DNA from: Streptomyces sp. NBC_00448
GTDB taxonomy: Bacteria > Actinomycetota > Actinomycetes > Streptomycetales > Streptomycetaceae
Reading direction: 5' to 3'
DNA: 64,000 bases
Assembly: GCF_036014115.1 (NCBI RefSeq)
Contig: NZ_CP107913.1
Location: forward strand, 8,239,501-8,303,500
The notes under the pieces are model-generated. The model was not told the origin of the DNA. It was given only the letters and a program-made list of their open reading frames with translations, and searched no databases. How positions within the stretch are numbered: position 1 is the first letter of the stretch; each line of letters begins with the position of its first letter. The translations under genes and the position numbers were made by a program. Positions 53,411 through 60,794 of this stretch are shown piece by piece.

Positions 53411-53683
53411 ATGACGCATCTGACCTACGACTACGACCGCGCGGCCGTAGAAGAGATGGCCGCGCTCTACGGCAACACCACCGCGCCTCTGACGCCGCGT
53501 ACCAGGGAGGGAATCGCCCGCTTCGTTGCCGGCATGGAGATCATCGACCCCGGGATCGTCGGCATCGGCGAGTGGCGCCCGGAGCCGGCGACGGACCCCG
53601 CGTCACCCCCGGCGAATCTCATCCACACCTACGGCGTGCTGGCTCGGGTGAAGGGTCACGGGCCCTCCCGCGATGGGTCGTGA
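53411..53683 (+). CDS. Small hypothetical protein, possibly truncated
   Basis: The 90-residue protein (MTHLTYDYDRAAVEEMAALYGN start) has a helical N-terminus and a Pro-rich C-terminus. It stops about 130 bp before the transposase remnant, so the end of the gene may have been altered by the insertion. A GATGGGGA stretch lies directly in front of ATG 53411. No family is recognised. Confidence 0.55.
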   Translation: MTHLTYDYDRAAVEEMAALYGNTTAPLTPRTREGIARFVAGMEIIDPGIVGIGEWRPEPATDPASPPANLIHTYGVLARVKGHGPSRDGS

Positions 53684-53814
53684 GGCGTCGTGCCGGCCTG
53701 GCGCCTGGGACAATGGGGACCGCTGTGCGGGGGCCGTGCCAGGGCGCGTATCGGGTCGTGATCAATCTGCGGGATCTGCCTTCGCGGCGGGGCCCGATCC
53801 GTAGATGGTGTTGC

Positions 53815-54216
53815 GTGGCGCGAGAGCAACTGACAGATCCGGAGTGGGAGTTCATCGGCCCATACCTGCCGATCGGCGAGTACGGGGCCGCACCGAACCC
53901 GATCCCGAGCGGGACGACCGACGACGCATCCGGCTTCGGTAAAAGCTCCGACTGAAGGCCGCCCTCCTCGGACGTCCAGGGGCGGGCAGAGCAGCAAGGT
54001 CCACCTCGCCCCGACCGCACGTGCCGCCCGCCGGCGTTCGTCCTGACCGCTGGACAAGCCGCTGACAACCCGCAGTTCATCCCGGTGCTGGGAAGGGTCC
54101 ACGTCCGCGGTCCCGTCGGCCGCCCCCGCACCAAAGCCGGACGCGGTCGCCGGGGACAAGGCCTACTCGTCCCGCGGCAACCGAGCCTACCTGCGCAAAC
54201 GCCACATCAAGGCAGT
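53815..54216 (+). pseudogene. Decayed IS5-family transposase
   Basis: GTG 53815 opens a short frame with REQLTDPEWEFIGPYLPIGEYG, the N-terminus of streptomycete IS5-type transposases, which soon shifts off and stops at 53955. Further on, in two different frames, come PPAFVLTAGQAADNPQFIPVLG (about 54030, split here) and AGDKAYSSRGNRAYLRKR (about 54151), matching the DDE domain. The middle is deleted and at least one frameshift is present. The remnant runs up to the end of the VOC gene on the other strand. I could not define terminal inverted repeats. Confidence 0.85.
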
Positions 54217-54227
54217 CCTGTCGCGCC

Positions 54228-54656
54228 CTAAGGGCGGACGTAAGGCCGAGTCATGACCTCCATGTTGTGACCGTCCGGGTCGTCGAAGTAGGCGCCGCGA
54301 CCACCGAATAGACGGTTGATCTGGCCGGGTTCGATGTGGCTGGGGTCGGCGTAGTAGGTGACCCCGACCACCTCCAGACGGGTGATAGCGGCGTCGAACT
54401 GTTCGTCAGGGACAAGGAAGGCGTAGTGCTGCGACTGGATCGGCTCGTCCCGTTTCTCGTAGTAGTCGAGCGTCACGCCGTTGCCGAGGTCGACGGGGAG
54501 GAACGGTCCAAACGGGGTGCCGACCTTCAGGCCCAGGACCGCGGCGAGGAACTCGGCAGACAGGTGCCGGTCGCTTGCGTAGACGGCAGTGTGGTTGAGC
54601 TGGACGCCGGCCGTCGGCAGCGCGGATTCATGCGGGTAATGCTGGTCATAGGACAT
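54228..54656 (-). CDS. VOC-family (glyoxalase/dioxygenase-like) protein
   Basis: The 142-residue protein is a vicinal-oxygen-chelate fold with LNHTAVYASDR, LGLKVGTPFGPF, HYAFLVPDEQFDAAI and a C-terminal YFDDPDGHNMEVMTRPY. Metal ligands are likely H22, H77-region His and the Glu of NMEVM. Substrate unknown. Its stop codon abuts the transposase remnant, so the C-terminus may have been trimmed or rewritten, though the domain appears complete. Confidence 0.88.
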   Translation of the reverse strand: MSYDQHYPHESALPTAGVQLNHTAVYASDRHLSAEFLAAVLGLKVGTPFGPFLPVDLGNGVTLDYYEKRDEPIQSQHYAFLVPDEQFDAAITRLEVVGVTYYADPSHIEPGQINRLFGGRGAYFDDPDGHNMEVMTRPYVRP

Positions 54657-54945
54657 CAGTGGTGTGTCTCCGGCCTAGGGATCTTCCGCTGGAATGCGGC
54701 GCCGTATGCGGGCGCCGGGAGCTAGGACGCGGAGAAGTGGGCGGGCCTCTTGCCCGCCTCGGGCTCACGCCGAGGCCGGGAACCTCACTCGTGCGTGGCC
54801 CATGGCCGACCCGGCAGTCACCCGATTGACCTTAGTGACCATCAATGGCGGGGGCAACATCGTTTCTTGGCCGTGCCCGGCCGCGAGCCGCCGTTGCGTC
54901 ATAGCGGTTCGTCACGGCTCCGCTGATGACGACCCGATACGCGCC

Positions 54946-55461
54946 CTAGTAGTAGCCCTTCGTTCCGTCGAGCAGTTCTCGGACGATGTCCGCGTGGCCC
55001 GCGTGCCGGCCCGTCTCCTCGACGAGGTGGATCAGCATCCAGCGGAGGTTGGCGCCGGCGTCGCGGAAGTCGGGGTGGCGGCCGACGTCGTCCAGGGAGG
55101 CCGCGGCGACGATCTCGTTGCTGCGGGCGCACTGAGTCCCGTATTCGGCGAGGAGTTCGGTGAGGGGGCGGCCGTCGGTGTGCCAGTCGGCGTCCTCGCT
55201 CGACTCGTCGAACGCCGGGTTCGGCTGCTTGTCGCCGCCGAGGAACACCACCTCCAGCCACATGTGCTCGGTCCAGCGCATATGGGAGATGAGGCCGGCC
55301 ATGGTCATGGCCGGTGAGGTCGGGATGACCGAGCGGTGCGCGTCCTCGTCGCTCAGCCCCGCACACTTCCAGCGCAGGATCTGCCGCTGCAGGTCCAACC
55401 AGCCGATGAGCGCGGTGCGTTCGTCCGCTTGGAGTGGGGGGCGTTCCAGTTCCGATGCCAT
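54946..55461 (-). CDS. DinB/DUF664-family protein
   Basis: The 171-residue four-helix protein has the DinB-like layout with ERTALIGWLDLQRQIL, TMAGLISHMRWTEHMWLEVV (metal His), and LIHLVEETGRHAGHADIVRELLDG with paired His. These are mycothiol-dependent or metal-dependent proteins in actinobacteria. ATG 55461 begins the conserved part; the longer frame upstream overlaps the divergent gene region. Function is not specific. Confidence 0.87.
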   Translation of the reverse strand: MASELERPPLQADERTALIGWLDLQRQILRWKCAGLSDEDAHRSVIPTSPAMTMAGLISHMRWTEHMWLEVVFLGGDKQPNPAFDESSEDADWHTDGRPLTELLAEYGTQCARSNEIVAAASLDDVGRHPDFRDAGANLRWMLIHLVEETGRHAGHADIVRELLDGTKGYY

Positions 55462-55655
55462 GCCGGCGCACGCTACCGGGGCGGCCCGGAAAGGGACACC
55501 TGGATCTGCGGGCTCCTCCGCGGTTCTCACCACGCCCTGCTCCCCGTGCCGCGGCGAAGCTGACGACACGACGGCTCGCCCGGATCGCCCGGCCCCGCCT
55601 CGGTAAACTCGCAGCTGACCAGGCCGCGGCATCCCGCCCGGGTGCCGACCGAAAG

Positions 55656-56516
55656 GTGCGCACGATCAAAGCTGTCATCGCCGTCGCCGGCACGGGGACC
55701 CGTTTCTTCCCCCTCGCCAAGTCGATCAACAAGTGCATGCTCCCCGTCCTCGATCGCCCCGTCCTGGACTACGCGGTCGCCGACTGCGTCGCCGCGGGCG
55801 CCCAGGACATCGCGATCGTCACGGCACCCGGTCCCACCGGAGCCCAGGTGCGGCACTACCTCAGTCACGACCAGGACCTCGAAGCCTTCTTCACCGGCCG
55901 CGGCTGGCAGCACAAGTACACGCCGATCGCGGGCCTCCACACCCGAGCCCGCTTCCACTTCGTCGAGCAGCCCCGCTCCGGTCGCTACGGCACCGCGCTG
56001 CCGGTCATGCTCGCCGCCGAGTGGATCGACGGCCAGGACTTCCTCGTGGTGGCCGGCGACGACCTCCTCCTGCGCACCGACGGCGGCCACGACCTGGCCG
56101 ACCTCGCCCTCGCCCGCGCCACGGCCGGTACCGGCGGCGCGATCGCCGCCGCCACCGTCCCCGGCCGCGACGCCCACCGCTACGGCGTCCTGCGCACCCG
56201 CACCGGCACCCCCCACCTCCTGCTGGACGGGTTCGACGAGAAGCCCGCCGACCACCCGGGGCCGACCGCGCACGTCAACATCTCCCGCGCTCTCCTGCCC
56301 GGGCACGCGACCGCGTACTTCGAGAAGCTCACGCCGTCGTCGGCCACCGGCGAGTACCAGGCGACCGACGCCATCGAGGCGTTCGCCCGCGACCACGACG
56401 TCCTCGTCCACCCGGTCACCGGCCGGTACTTCGACTGCGGCAACCCGACCGGGTGGCTCGCCGCCAACAACGCGGCCGACAACGCCGCCGACAGCGCCCG
56501 CGCGGACGGACCCTGA
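55656..56516 (+). CDS. UTP-glucose-1-phosphate uridylyltransferase-like nucleotidyltransferase
   Basis: The 286-residue protein has the GalU-type nucleotidyltransferase fold: KAVIAVAGTGTRFFP (usually PVAGLGTRFLP), KSINKCMLPVLDRPVLDYAV, EQPRSGRYGTALPVMLA, FLVVAGDDLL and DGFDEKP. It would make a UDP-sugar from UTP and a sugar phosphate. The Lys-Glu of the usual KEMLP motif reads KCMLP. It is slightly shorter than classical GalU. GTG 55656 has only a weak Shine-Dalgarno. A role in cell-surface polysaccharide is plausible but not shown. Confidence 0.85.
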   Translation: MRTIKAVIAVAGTGTRFFPLAKSINKCMLPVLDRPVLDYAVADCVAAGAQDIAIVTAPGPTGAQVRHYLSHDQDLEAFFTGRGWQHKYTPIAGLHTRARFHFVEQPRSGRYGTALPVMLAAEWIDGQDFLVVAGDDLLLRTDGGHDLADLALARATAGTGGAIAAATVPGRDAHRYGVLRTRTGTPHLLLDGFDEKPADHPGPTAHVNISRALLPGHATAYFEKLTPSSATGEYQATDAIEAFARDHDVLVHPVTGRYFDCGNPTGWLAANNAADNAADSARADGP

Positions 56517-56647
56517 TCGGGTGGCGGGGGAGACGCCCGCCGGTCGACGGGCCAACTCACGTCGTTGTGGGGGCCCGCCGGGAAAACCCCTTGCGGGTGC
56601 CCGGCAGCGGATGTCTGATTGATCGGCCACCGATCACGGGATGGAAC

Positions 56648-57223
56648 ATGAGCATGTCGCTGCCGGCCCCCTCGTTGCCCACCGCTCGCCTCCGCCTGCG
56701 TGCCTTCGAGGACGCGGACGCGGACGACCTCTTCGCGCTGCACAGCAGCGCCTACGTGCTGCGCTACTGGGACTCGCCACCGTGGACCGAACGCGCGCGC
56801 GCCGAGCGGTTCATCGCGGCTTGCGGGCAGATGGCTCGGGAGGGCACCGGGGCGAGGCTGGCCGTCGATCGGGTCTCCGACGGGGCGTTCATCGGATGGT
56901 GCGGCCTGACCAGGTGGAATCCGGACTACCGCAGCGCGTCGCTGGGCTACTGCTTCGTCGATACGGCGTGGGGCCACGGCTACGCGACCGAGGCCGCGCG
57001 CGCTCTGCTGCGGTGGGCCTTCGACACCCTGGACCTCAATCGCGTGCAAGCCGAGGCCGACACGCGCAACGTGGCCTGTGGCCGCGTGCTGGAGAAGCTC
57101 GGGTTCGTGCGTGAAGGGACGTTGCGGGAGGACTGCGTCGTCAACGGCGAGGTCTCCGACTCGTGGGTCTACGGGCTGATCAGGCGGGAGTGGCAGCCGT
57201 CGTCCGAGCCGGCTCCCGCCTGA
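56648..57223 (+). CDS. GNAT-family N-acetyltransferase
   Basis: The 191-residue RimJ-type acetyltransferase shows LRLRAFEDADADDLFAL, SLGYCFVDTAWGHGYATEAARAL (acetyl-CoA loop) and AEADTRNVACGRVLEKLGFVREG. It acetylates an amino group of an unknown target. ATG 56648 or ATG 56654 could be used. A 9-bp tandem array follows directly after its stop. Confidence 0.9.
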   Translation: MSMSLPAPSLPTARLRLRAFEDADADDLFALHSSAYVLRYWDSPPWTERARAERFIAACGQMAREGTGARLAVDRVSDGAFIGWCGLTRWNPDYRSASLGYCFVDTAWGHGYATEAARALLRWAFDTLDLNRVQAEADTRNVACGRVLEKLGFVREGTLREDCVVNGEVSDSWVYGLIRREWQPSSEPAPA

Positions 57224-57225
57224 TC

Positions 57226-57270
57226 AGCCCGCTGAGCCCGCTGAGTCAGTTGAGCCCGCGAAGTCCCCTC
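57226..57270 (+). repeat. Five tandem 9-bp repeats after a stop codon
   Basis: Five direct 9-bp units of the type AGCCCGCTG (57226, 57235, 57244, 57253, 57262; the last two degenerate) begin 2 bp after the acetyltransferase stop, in the gap before the convergent mycothiol-type gene. Confidence 0.78.
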
Positions 57271-57303
57271 GCCCCGGCCCGTGCCCAGCCGGACGGAGAC
57301 CGA

Positions 57304-57957
57304 CTACAGCACGCGCAAGGCGTCGTGGGTGTCGCGTTCGCGTCGGGTCAGGGCATGCAACACGGCCTGGTCGCCGTGGCGTTCGCGGGCGGCGGCGGTG
57401 AGTACGTCGATCGCGAGGGCGAGCGCGGCTTCGGGGGCGGGGTTGGGCGCGCCCACGCTCAGCGCCAAGTCCTCAAGATGGACGGTCAGTTCGACGCATC
57501 GGGTCTGGAGGTAACCGTCGAGGAGCATTTCCTCCCCGGGTCGGTGGAGGACGGACACCCGCCGGTCGGCCGGCTCCCCTGGCAGCCGCTCGGCCAGCCG
57601 CTGCCACGCGGCCCGCGCCTGCTCGGCCACGGCGGCGGGACCGGCCGCGGCGGTCTCCTCGCTCCTCGCACGCACGCCGACGTTGAGCGCGGAGCCGGGA
57701 GTCGAGGTGCCCTCCAGCCTGGCGTAGTAGTGCACAGGCGTCACCGGTTCCGCGCCGAACACCGGACCGTCGAGGAACCACTCGACCTGGAGGACGCTGC
57801 GGGCAAGGTGGCCGGCCAGTCCGCCCACGGACATCCCCGGCAGCACGGACTCCTGCTGCCAGCGGAGCGCCACCTCCCCTTCCGCCAGGAGTCGCGTGGC
57901 CCGCTCGGCGGCCAGCAGGTACGCGGTGCGGATCTCGGTGGTCGTCATGCCAGGCAT
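57304..57957 (-). CDS. Mycothiol-dependent maleylpyruvate-isomerase-like protein
   Basis: The 217-residue protein has the MDMPI N-terminal DinB-like domain: AYLLAAERATRLLAE, MSVGGLAGHLARSVLQVEWFL (metal His), then a long central part and CVELTVHLEDLALSVG with the second His. Such proteins use mycothiol as cofactor in isomerisation or transfer reactions. The start may be ATG 57957 or ATG 57948. Substrate unknown. Confidence 0.88.
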   Translation of the reverse strand: MPGMTTTEIRTAYLLAAERATRLLAEGEVALRWQQESVLPGMSVGGLAGHLARSVLQVEWFLDGPVFGAEPVTPVHYYARLEGTSTPGSALNVGVRARSEETAAAGPAAVAEQARAAWQRLAERLPGEPADRRVSVLHRPGEEMLLDGYLQTRCVELTVHLEDLALSVGAPNPAPEAALALAIDVLTAAARERHGDQAVLHALTRRERDTHDALRVL

Positions 57958-57989
57958 AGTGCCCGCAGGGAGTTCGCGACGGCGGCGGC

Positions 57990-58024
57990 GTCCGTATACT
58001 GGTCAACCCGTCCACTATACGGAC
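57990..58024. promoter_or_regulatory. Inverted repeat GTCCGTATA / TATACGGAC
   Basis: Perfect 9-bp arms (57990-57998 and 58016-58024) are separated by 17 bp. The element lies between the stop of the HTH regulator gene and the start of the mycothiol-type gene. It could be an operator or a weak terminator; TATA-containing arms in such a GC-rich genome favour an operator. Confidence 0.5.
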
Positions 58025-58035
58025 TCGGGTTGCCG

Positions 58036-58896
58036 CTACGACCGGGTGTGCGCGGTGTGTTCGGCCAGTACGGTACGCAGGAAAGCCAGCGAGTCCGTCG
58101 GCGTGAGAGCGGTGTCGCGGAGCAAGTCGTAGGCCAGGCGCAGCGGTTCGACGTCTTCGGGTTCCTCGACGAGGTGGCCGCTCCAACTGCTCTGGGTGTA
58201 GGCGACGATGTGGCCGTCCTGGAAGAAGATGAGTTCCAGGCAGCTGCGGATGTGGTGCGGGCCGGTCCCGAACGGCACCACGTGCAGGGAGACGTCGGGT
58301 TGCTGGGCGACGTCGATGAGGTGTTCCAACTGGCCTGTCCAGGTCTGGGGGTTGCGCGCCCCGCGCCGTAGGACGGCCTCGTCGATCAGGGCGCGGTAGT
58401 GCACCGGGTGGGGTCCGGTGAGGCGGTCTTGCCGCTTGAGCCGCTCGGTGACTTGCGTGCTCAACTGCTTGATGCTGTGCGGGCGGGCGGTGCGGAGCTG
58501 CTCTTCGGCGTAGGCGCGGGTCTGGAGGAGGTACGGCACGGCGCTGACCGCGTACTCCTGGACGCTCACCGCGTCCGCCTCCAGCGGGGCAAGTCCCAGG
58601 AACGGCTTGTCCTTCGCTTCGCGTTTGGCCAGGTGCCACAGCTTCACCAGCAGGGTTCCGGTGCCGTAGACCTTGTCCAGCGCGGTGGCCGACTCCAGGG
58701 TGCCGAGGCGCTGTCCCCGCTCCAGCCGGTGCAGGTACGACTGCTCGTACATGCACAGTCCCGCGAGTTCCATCAGCGTCAGCCCCGCCTGCTGGCGCCG
58801 ATAGGCCAGTTCACTGGCGTACAACTCCCGCGCGGACAACCACTCCCAGTCGATGAGCATCCTGGTGGTGCCCTTCTCGCCGCTGGTGCCGGCCAT
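58036..58896 (-). CDS. Scr1/WhiJ-type helix-turn-helix regulator (XRE + DUF5753)
   Basis: The 286-residue protein has an XRE helix-turn-helix (about 27-80: LAYRRQQAGLTLMELAGLC, QSYLHRLERGQR) and a DUF5753 domain (about 105-280: VPYLLQTRAYAEEQL, VHYRALIDEAVLRR, VSLHVVPFGTG). This is the actinobacterial family that includes WhiJ and Scr1-type regulators, usually paired with DUF397 proteins. Here no DUF397 gene is adjacent; instead a tRNA-like element lies 39 nt upstream on the same strand. ATG 58896 has AGAGGA upstream. Confidence 0.9.
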   Translation of the reverse strand: MAGTSGEKGTTRMLIDWEWLSARELYASELAYRRQQAGLTLMELAGLCMYEQSYLHRLERGQRLGTLESATALDKVYGTGTLLVKLWHLAKREAKDKPFLGLAPLEADAVSVQEYAVSAVPYLLQTRAYAEEQLRTARPHSIKQLSTQVTERLKRQDRLTGPHPVHYRALIDEAVLRRGARNPQTWTGQLEHLIDVAQQPDVSLHVVPFGTGPHHIRSCLELIFFQDGHIVAYTQSSWSGHLVEEPEDVEPLRLAYDLLRDTALTPTDSLAFLRTVLAEHTAHTRS

Positions 58897-58935
58897 ACGG
58901 ATGTCCTCTCTACGGTGTCGTTCGTGCTCGCCAAG

Positions 58936-59035
58936 TCCCCTTGTCCGGACTCGAACCGGAGTCATCGGGCCGACCCGCACGCATGAACGGAGGCAGTGCG
59001 GGGGCCCGGGCTCTTCCTGACTGAGCTACAAGGGG
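58936..59035 (-). ncRNA. tRNA-like element with an expanded anticodon arm
   Basis: Read on the minus strand, the 100-nt element has a 7-bp acceptor stem (CCCCTTG/CAAGGGG, discriminator A), TA at positions 8-9, a D arm (GCTC ... GAGC, loop with GG), a 5-nt variable region (ATGAC) and a canonical T arm (TCCGG-TTCGAGT-CCGGA). Only the anticodon arm is abnormal. Stem CGGGCC/GGCCCG continues after a 2-nt bulge into CCCGCAC/GTGCGGG, capped by a 15-nt loop, where a 7-nt anticodon loop should be. No CCA is encoded. It starts 7 nt after a small-protein stop and ends 39 nt before the HTH gene. It is unlikely to decode; it may be a cis-acting RNA, a processing signal or a pseudo-tRNA. Confidence 0.75.
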
Positions 59036-59042
59036 AGGTGCT

Positions 59043-59231
59043 TCAACGGTGGTCGGGTGGGGTGGCCGGACCGGAGTACTCGCGCTGCCGACAGCGCTTG
59101 CAGCCGCACGGCGGCAGGGCGCTGCTCAACGGTGTCGGCAGGGTTGCCGGCTGCACGTCGTAACGGTCCCGGACGGTGGTGCGCTCTCCGGACATCGGAT
59201 TGACCCGATACACGGCGATGGTCATACCCAT
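59043..59231 (-). CDS. Small Cys-containing hypothetical protein
   Basis: The 62-residue protein (MGMTIAVYRVNPMSGERT start) ends with SSALPPCGCKRC, a CxCxxC cluster that could bind metal. I have seen similar small streptomycete proteins beside such regulators, but no function is known to me. GGAGAGG precedes ATG 59231; ATG 59225 is an alternative. Its stop is 6 nt from the tRNA-like element, which is followed by the HTH gene on the same strand, so one transcript probably covers all three. It is divergent from a second HTH gene. Confidence 0.62.
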   Translation of the reverse strand: MGMTIAVYRVNPMSGERTTVRDRYDVQPATLPTPLSSALPPCGCKRCRQREYSGPATPPDHR

Positions 59232-59336
59232 GGCCCGTTCCTCTCCGTAGTGGGTCCACTACCGAACTTGGTCAGAGTGACGTACAGTCAGAATTCCTTC
59301 AAGTAAGCAGAAACGAAGGAAGGTTTGGGGTGTCCC

Positions 59337-60176
59337 ATGGTCAACCGCAAAGAGCTGAACCCCGAGAGCAGCCCACGAGCGGCCTTTGGTGCTCGCTTGC
59401 GCAGGCTGCGGGAAGCCCGCGGCTGGAACCAGGACGATCTCGCAGAGGAATTGGCATATTCCAGCCAGCACGTTTCCGCGGTTGAAACTGGTCGCAAGCC
59501 GCCAACCCGCTCGTTCTCACGCAAGGCCGATGTTGCCTTCGGAACCGCTGAATCCGCAGATTCGTTCGAACGCGAATGGCACGAGATGCGGCGCGGCTCG
59601 ATGCTGGCCGGTTTCCCGGAGTACGTCAGGTACGAGGGCCGGGCCACGGAGATCCGGCTGTTCGAGATCGGTGTCGTCCCGGGCCTGTTGCAGACGCGTG
59701 AGTACGCGGAGGCGTTGGCGGACGGTGATGTACAGCGCGGCACTATCACCGCCGAGCAGGCCGCCGAGCGAGTCTCCGTGCTCATGGACCGACAGGCCGC
59801 GCTGGTGAGGACTCGCCCGCCCATGGTGCTGGTGGTGATGGACGAGAGCTGCCTCCTTCAGGCTGTCGGCGGCGCCGAGGTCATGGGCGCCCAACTCCAA
59901 CGGCTGGTCGAGGCGGCGGCCCTCCCCAACTGGATCGTCCAGGTGGCGCCTTTCAGCATTGGAGCGCGTCGCGCGTTTAAGCTCCCGGTCTACCTGCTCA
60001 CCCTTGCCGACCGGTCCGTTGCTTTGTATGCCGAATCACAAGCACAGGGGCACCTTGACCGCGAAACCACTTCCGTACTGCCCCTGTTGGGGGCCTACCA
60101 TCAGCTACAGGCCGAATCGCTGTCGCAGGCGGCGTCGGTGGCCATGATCAACCAGCTACGAAAGGGCACGTCGTGA
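59337..60176 (+). CDS. Scr1/WhiJ-type helix-turn-helix regulator (XRE + DUF5753), DUF397 partner
   Basis: The 279-residue protein has an XRE helix-turn-helix (about 17-70: AFGARLRRLREARGWNQDDLAEEL, SSQHVSAVETGRK) and a DUF5753 domain (about 95-270: FEIGVVPGLLQTREYAEAL, PPMVLVVMDESCLLQAVGG, WIVQVAPFSIG). ATG 59337 is favoured. Its stop overlaps the first DUF397 GTG (GTGA), the classic coupled pair proposed to act as an antitoxin-like or developmental regulator with a small partner. Pieces of this gene's 3' end recur upstream of three more DUF397 genes. GC is a little lower in the first 200 bp than in neighbours. Confidence 0.92.
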   Translation: MVNRKELNPESSPRAAFGARLRRLREARGWNQDDLAEELAYSSQHVSAVETGRKPPTRSFSRKADVAFGTAESADSFEREWHEMRRGSMLAGFPEYVRYEGRATEIRLFEIGVVPGLLQTREYAEALADGDVQRGTITAEQAAERVSVLMDRQAALVRTRPPMVLVVMDESCLLQAVGGAEVMGAQLQRLVEAAALPNWIVQVAPFSIGARRAFKLPVYLLTLADRSVALYAESQAQGHLDRETTSVLPLLGAYHQLQAESLSQAASVAMINQLRKGTS

Positions 60177-60382
60177 CGACCGAAACCCCCCGTTGGTTCA
60201 AGTCCTCGTACAGTGGCAACGGTGGCGCCTGCGTCGAGGTCGCCGCCAACCTCGCCGCCTCGCGTGGCGTGGTCCCCGTCCGTGACTCCAAGGACCCGAG
60301 CGGCCCGGCGTTGGCCTTCTCCGCCGACGCGTTCGCCTCCTTCGTGGCGGGTGTGAAGGCCGGCGAGTTCCCCCTCGTCTGA
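60173..60382 (+). CDS. DUF397 protein, copy 1
   Basis: The 69-residue protein is a textbook DUF397: RWFKSSYSGNGGACVEVA, then VPVRDSKDP and AFASFVAGVKAGEF. GTG 60173 overlaps the regulator stop. The ribosome-binding sequence (CTACGAAAGGG) lies within the regulator's coding sequence. A 15-bp-stem terminator follows at 60405. DUF397 proteins are small partners of DUF5753 regulators; how they act is not fully known. Confidence 0.92.
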   Translation: MTTETPRWFKSSYSGNGGACVEVAANLAASRGVVPVRDSKDPSGPALAFSADAFASFVAGVKAGEFPLV

Positions 60383-60404
60383 CCCGTTCCCGCACCACGC
60401 ACCA

Positions 60405-60439
60405 ACGGCCCTGCTACCCCTCACGGGTAGCAGGGCCGT
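60405..60439 (+). terminator. 15-bp-stem hairpin after DUF397 copy 1
   Basis: Perfect arms ACGGCCCTGCTACCC (60405-60419) and its complement (60425-60439) enclose a CTCAC loop. It separates the regulator/DUF397 pair from the other three DUF397 genes. No T-tract. Confidence 0.85.
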
Positions 60440-60541
60440 ATGCGCTGGGGCCACGTACGCCGAGCGGCGGGAACGGGGAGCGAATCCAGCGTGAAATCGT
60501 CTCTGTTGAGCCGATGTTGGGGGCCTACCATCGGCTGCGTG

Positions 60542-60748
60542 ATGACCGAGACCCCGCGTTGGTTCAAGTCCTCGTACAGCAGCAACGGCGGCAACTGCGT
60601 CGAGGTTGCCGCCAACCTTGCCGCCTCGCGTGGTGTGGTCCCCGTCCGTGATTCCAAGGACCCGGGTGGACCGGTGTTGGCCTTCCCGGCTGATGCGTTT
60701 GCTTCGTTCGTGGCGGGTGTGAAAGCTGGCGAGTTCCCCCTCGTGTGA
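60542..60748 (+). CDS. DUF397 protein, copy 2
   Basis: The 68-residue paralogue differs from copy 1 at only a few positions (SSNGGNCVEV, KDPGGPVLAFPADAF). ATG 60542 is used, unlike the GTG of the other copies. A 17-bp stretch just upstream (60516-60532) is identical to 60086-60102 of the regulator gene, showing the copy arose with regulator sequence attached. It lies beyond the terminator and therefore needs read-through or its own promoter. Confidence 0.88.
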   Translation: MTETPRWFKSSYSSNGGNCVEVAANLAASRGVVPVRDSKDPGGPVLAFPADAFASFVAGVKAGEFPLV

Positions 60749-60794
60749 CCTGTTCCCGCACCCCATACCCATCGATTGTTCGCCGAACCGCCTT

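Noticed and set aside
58936..59035. Ordinary functional tRNA gene
   Set aside because: The arms fit, but there is no 7-nt anticodon loop; the region forms a 13-bp extended stem, so no anticodon can be assigned. Kept as a tRNA-like RNA instead.
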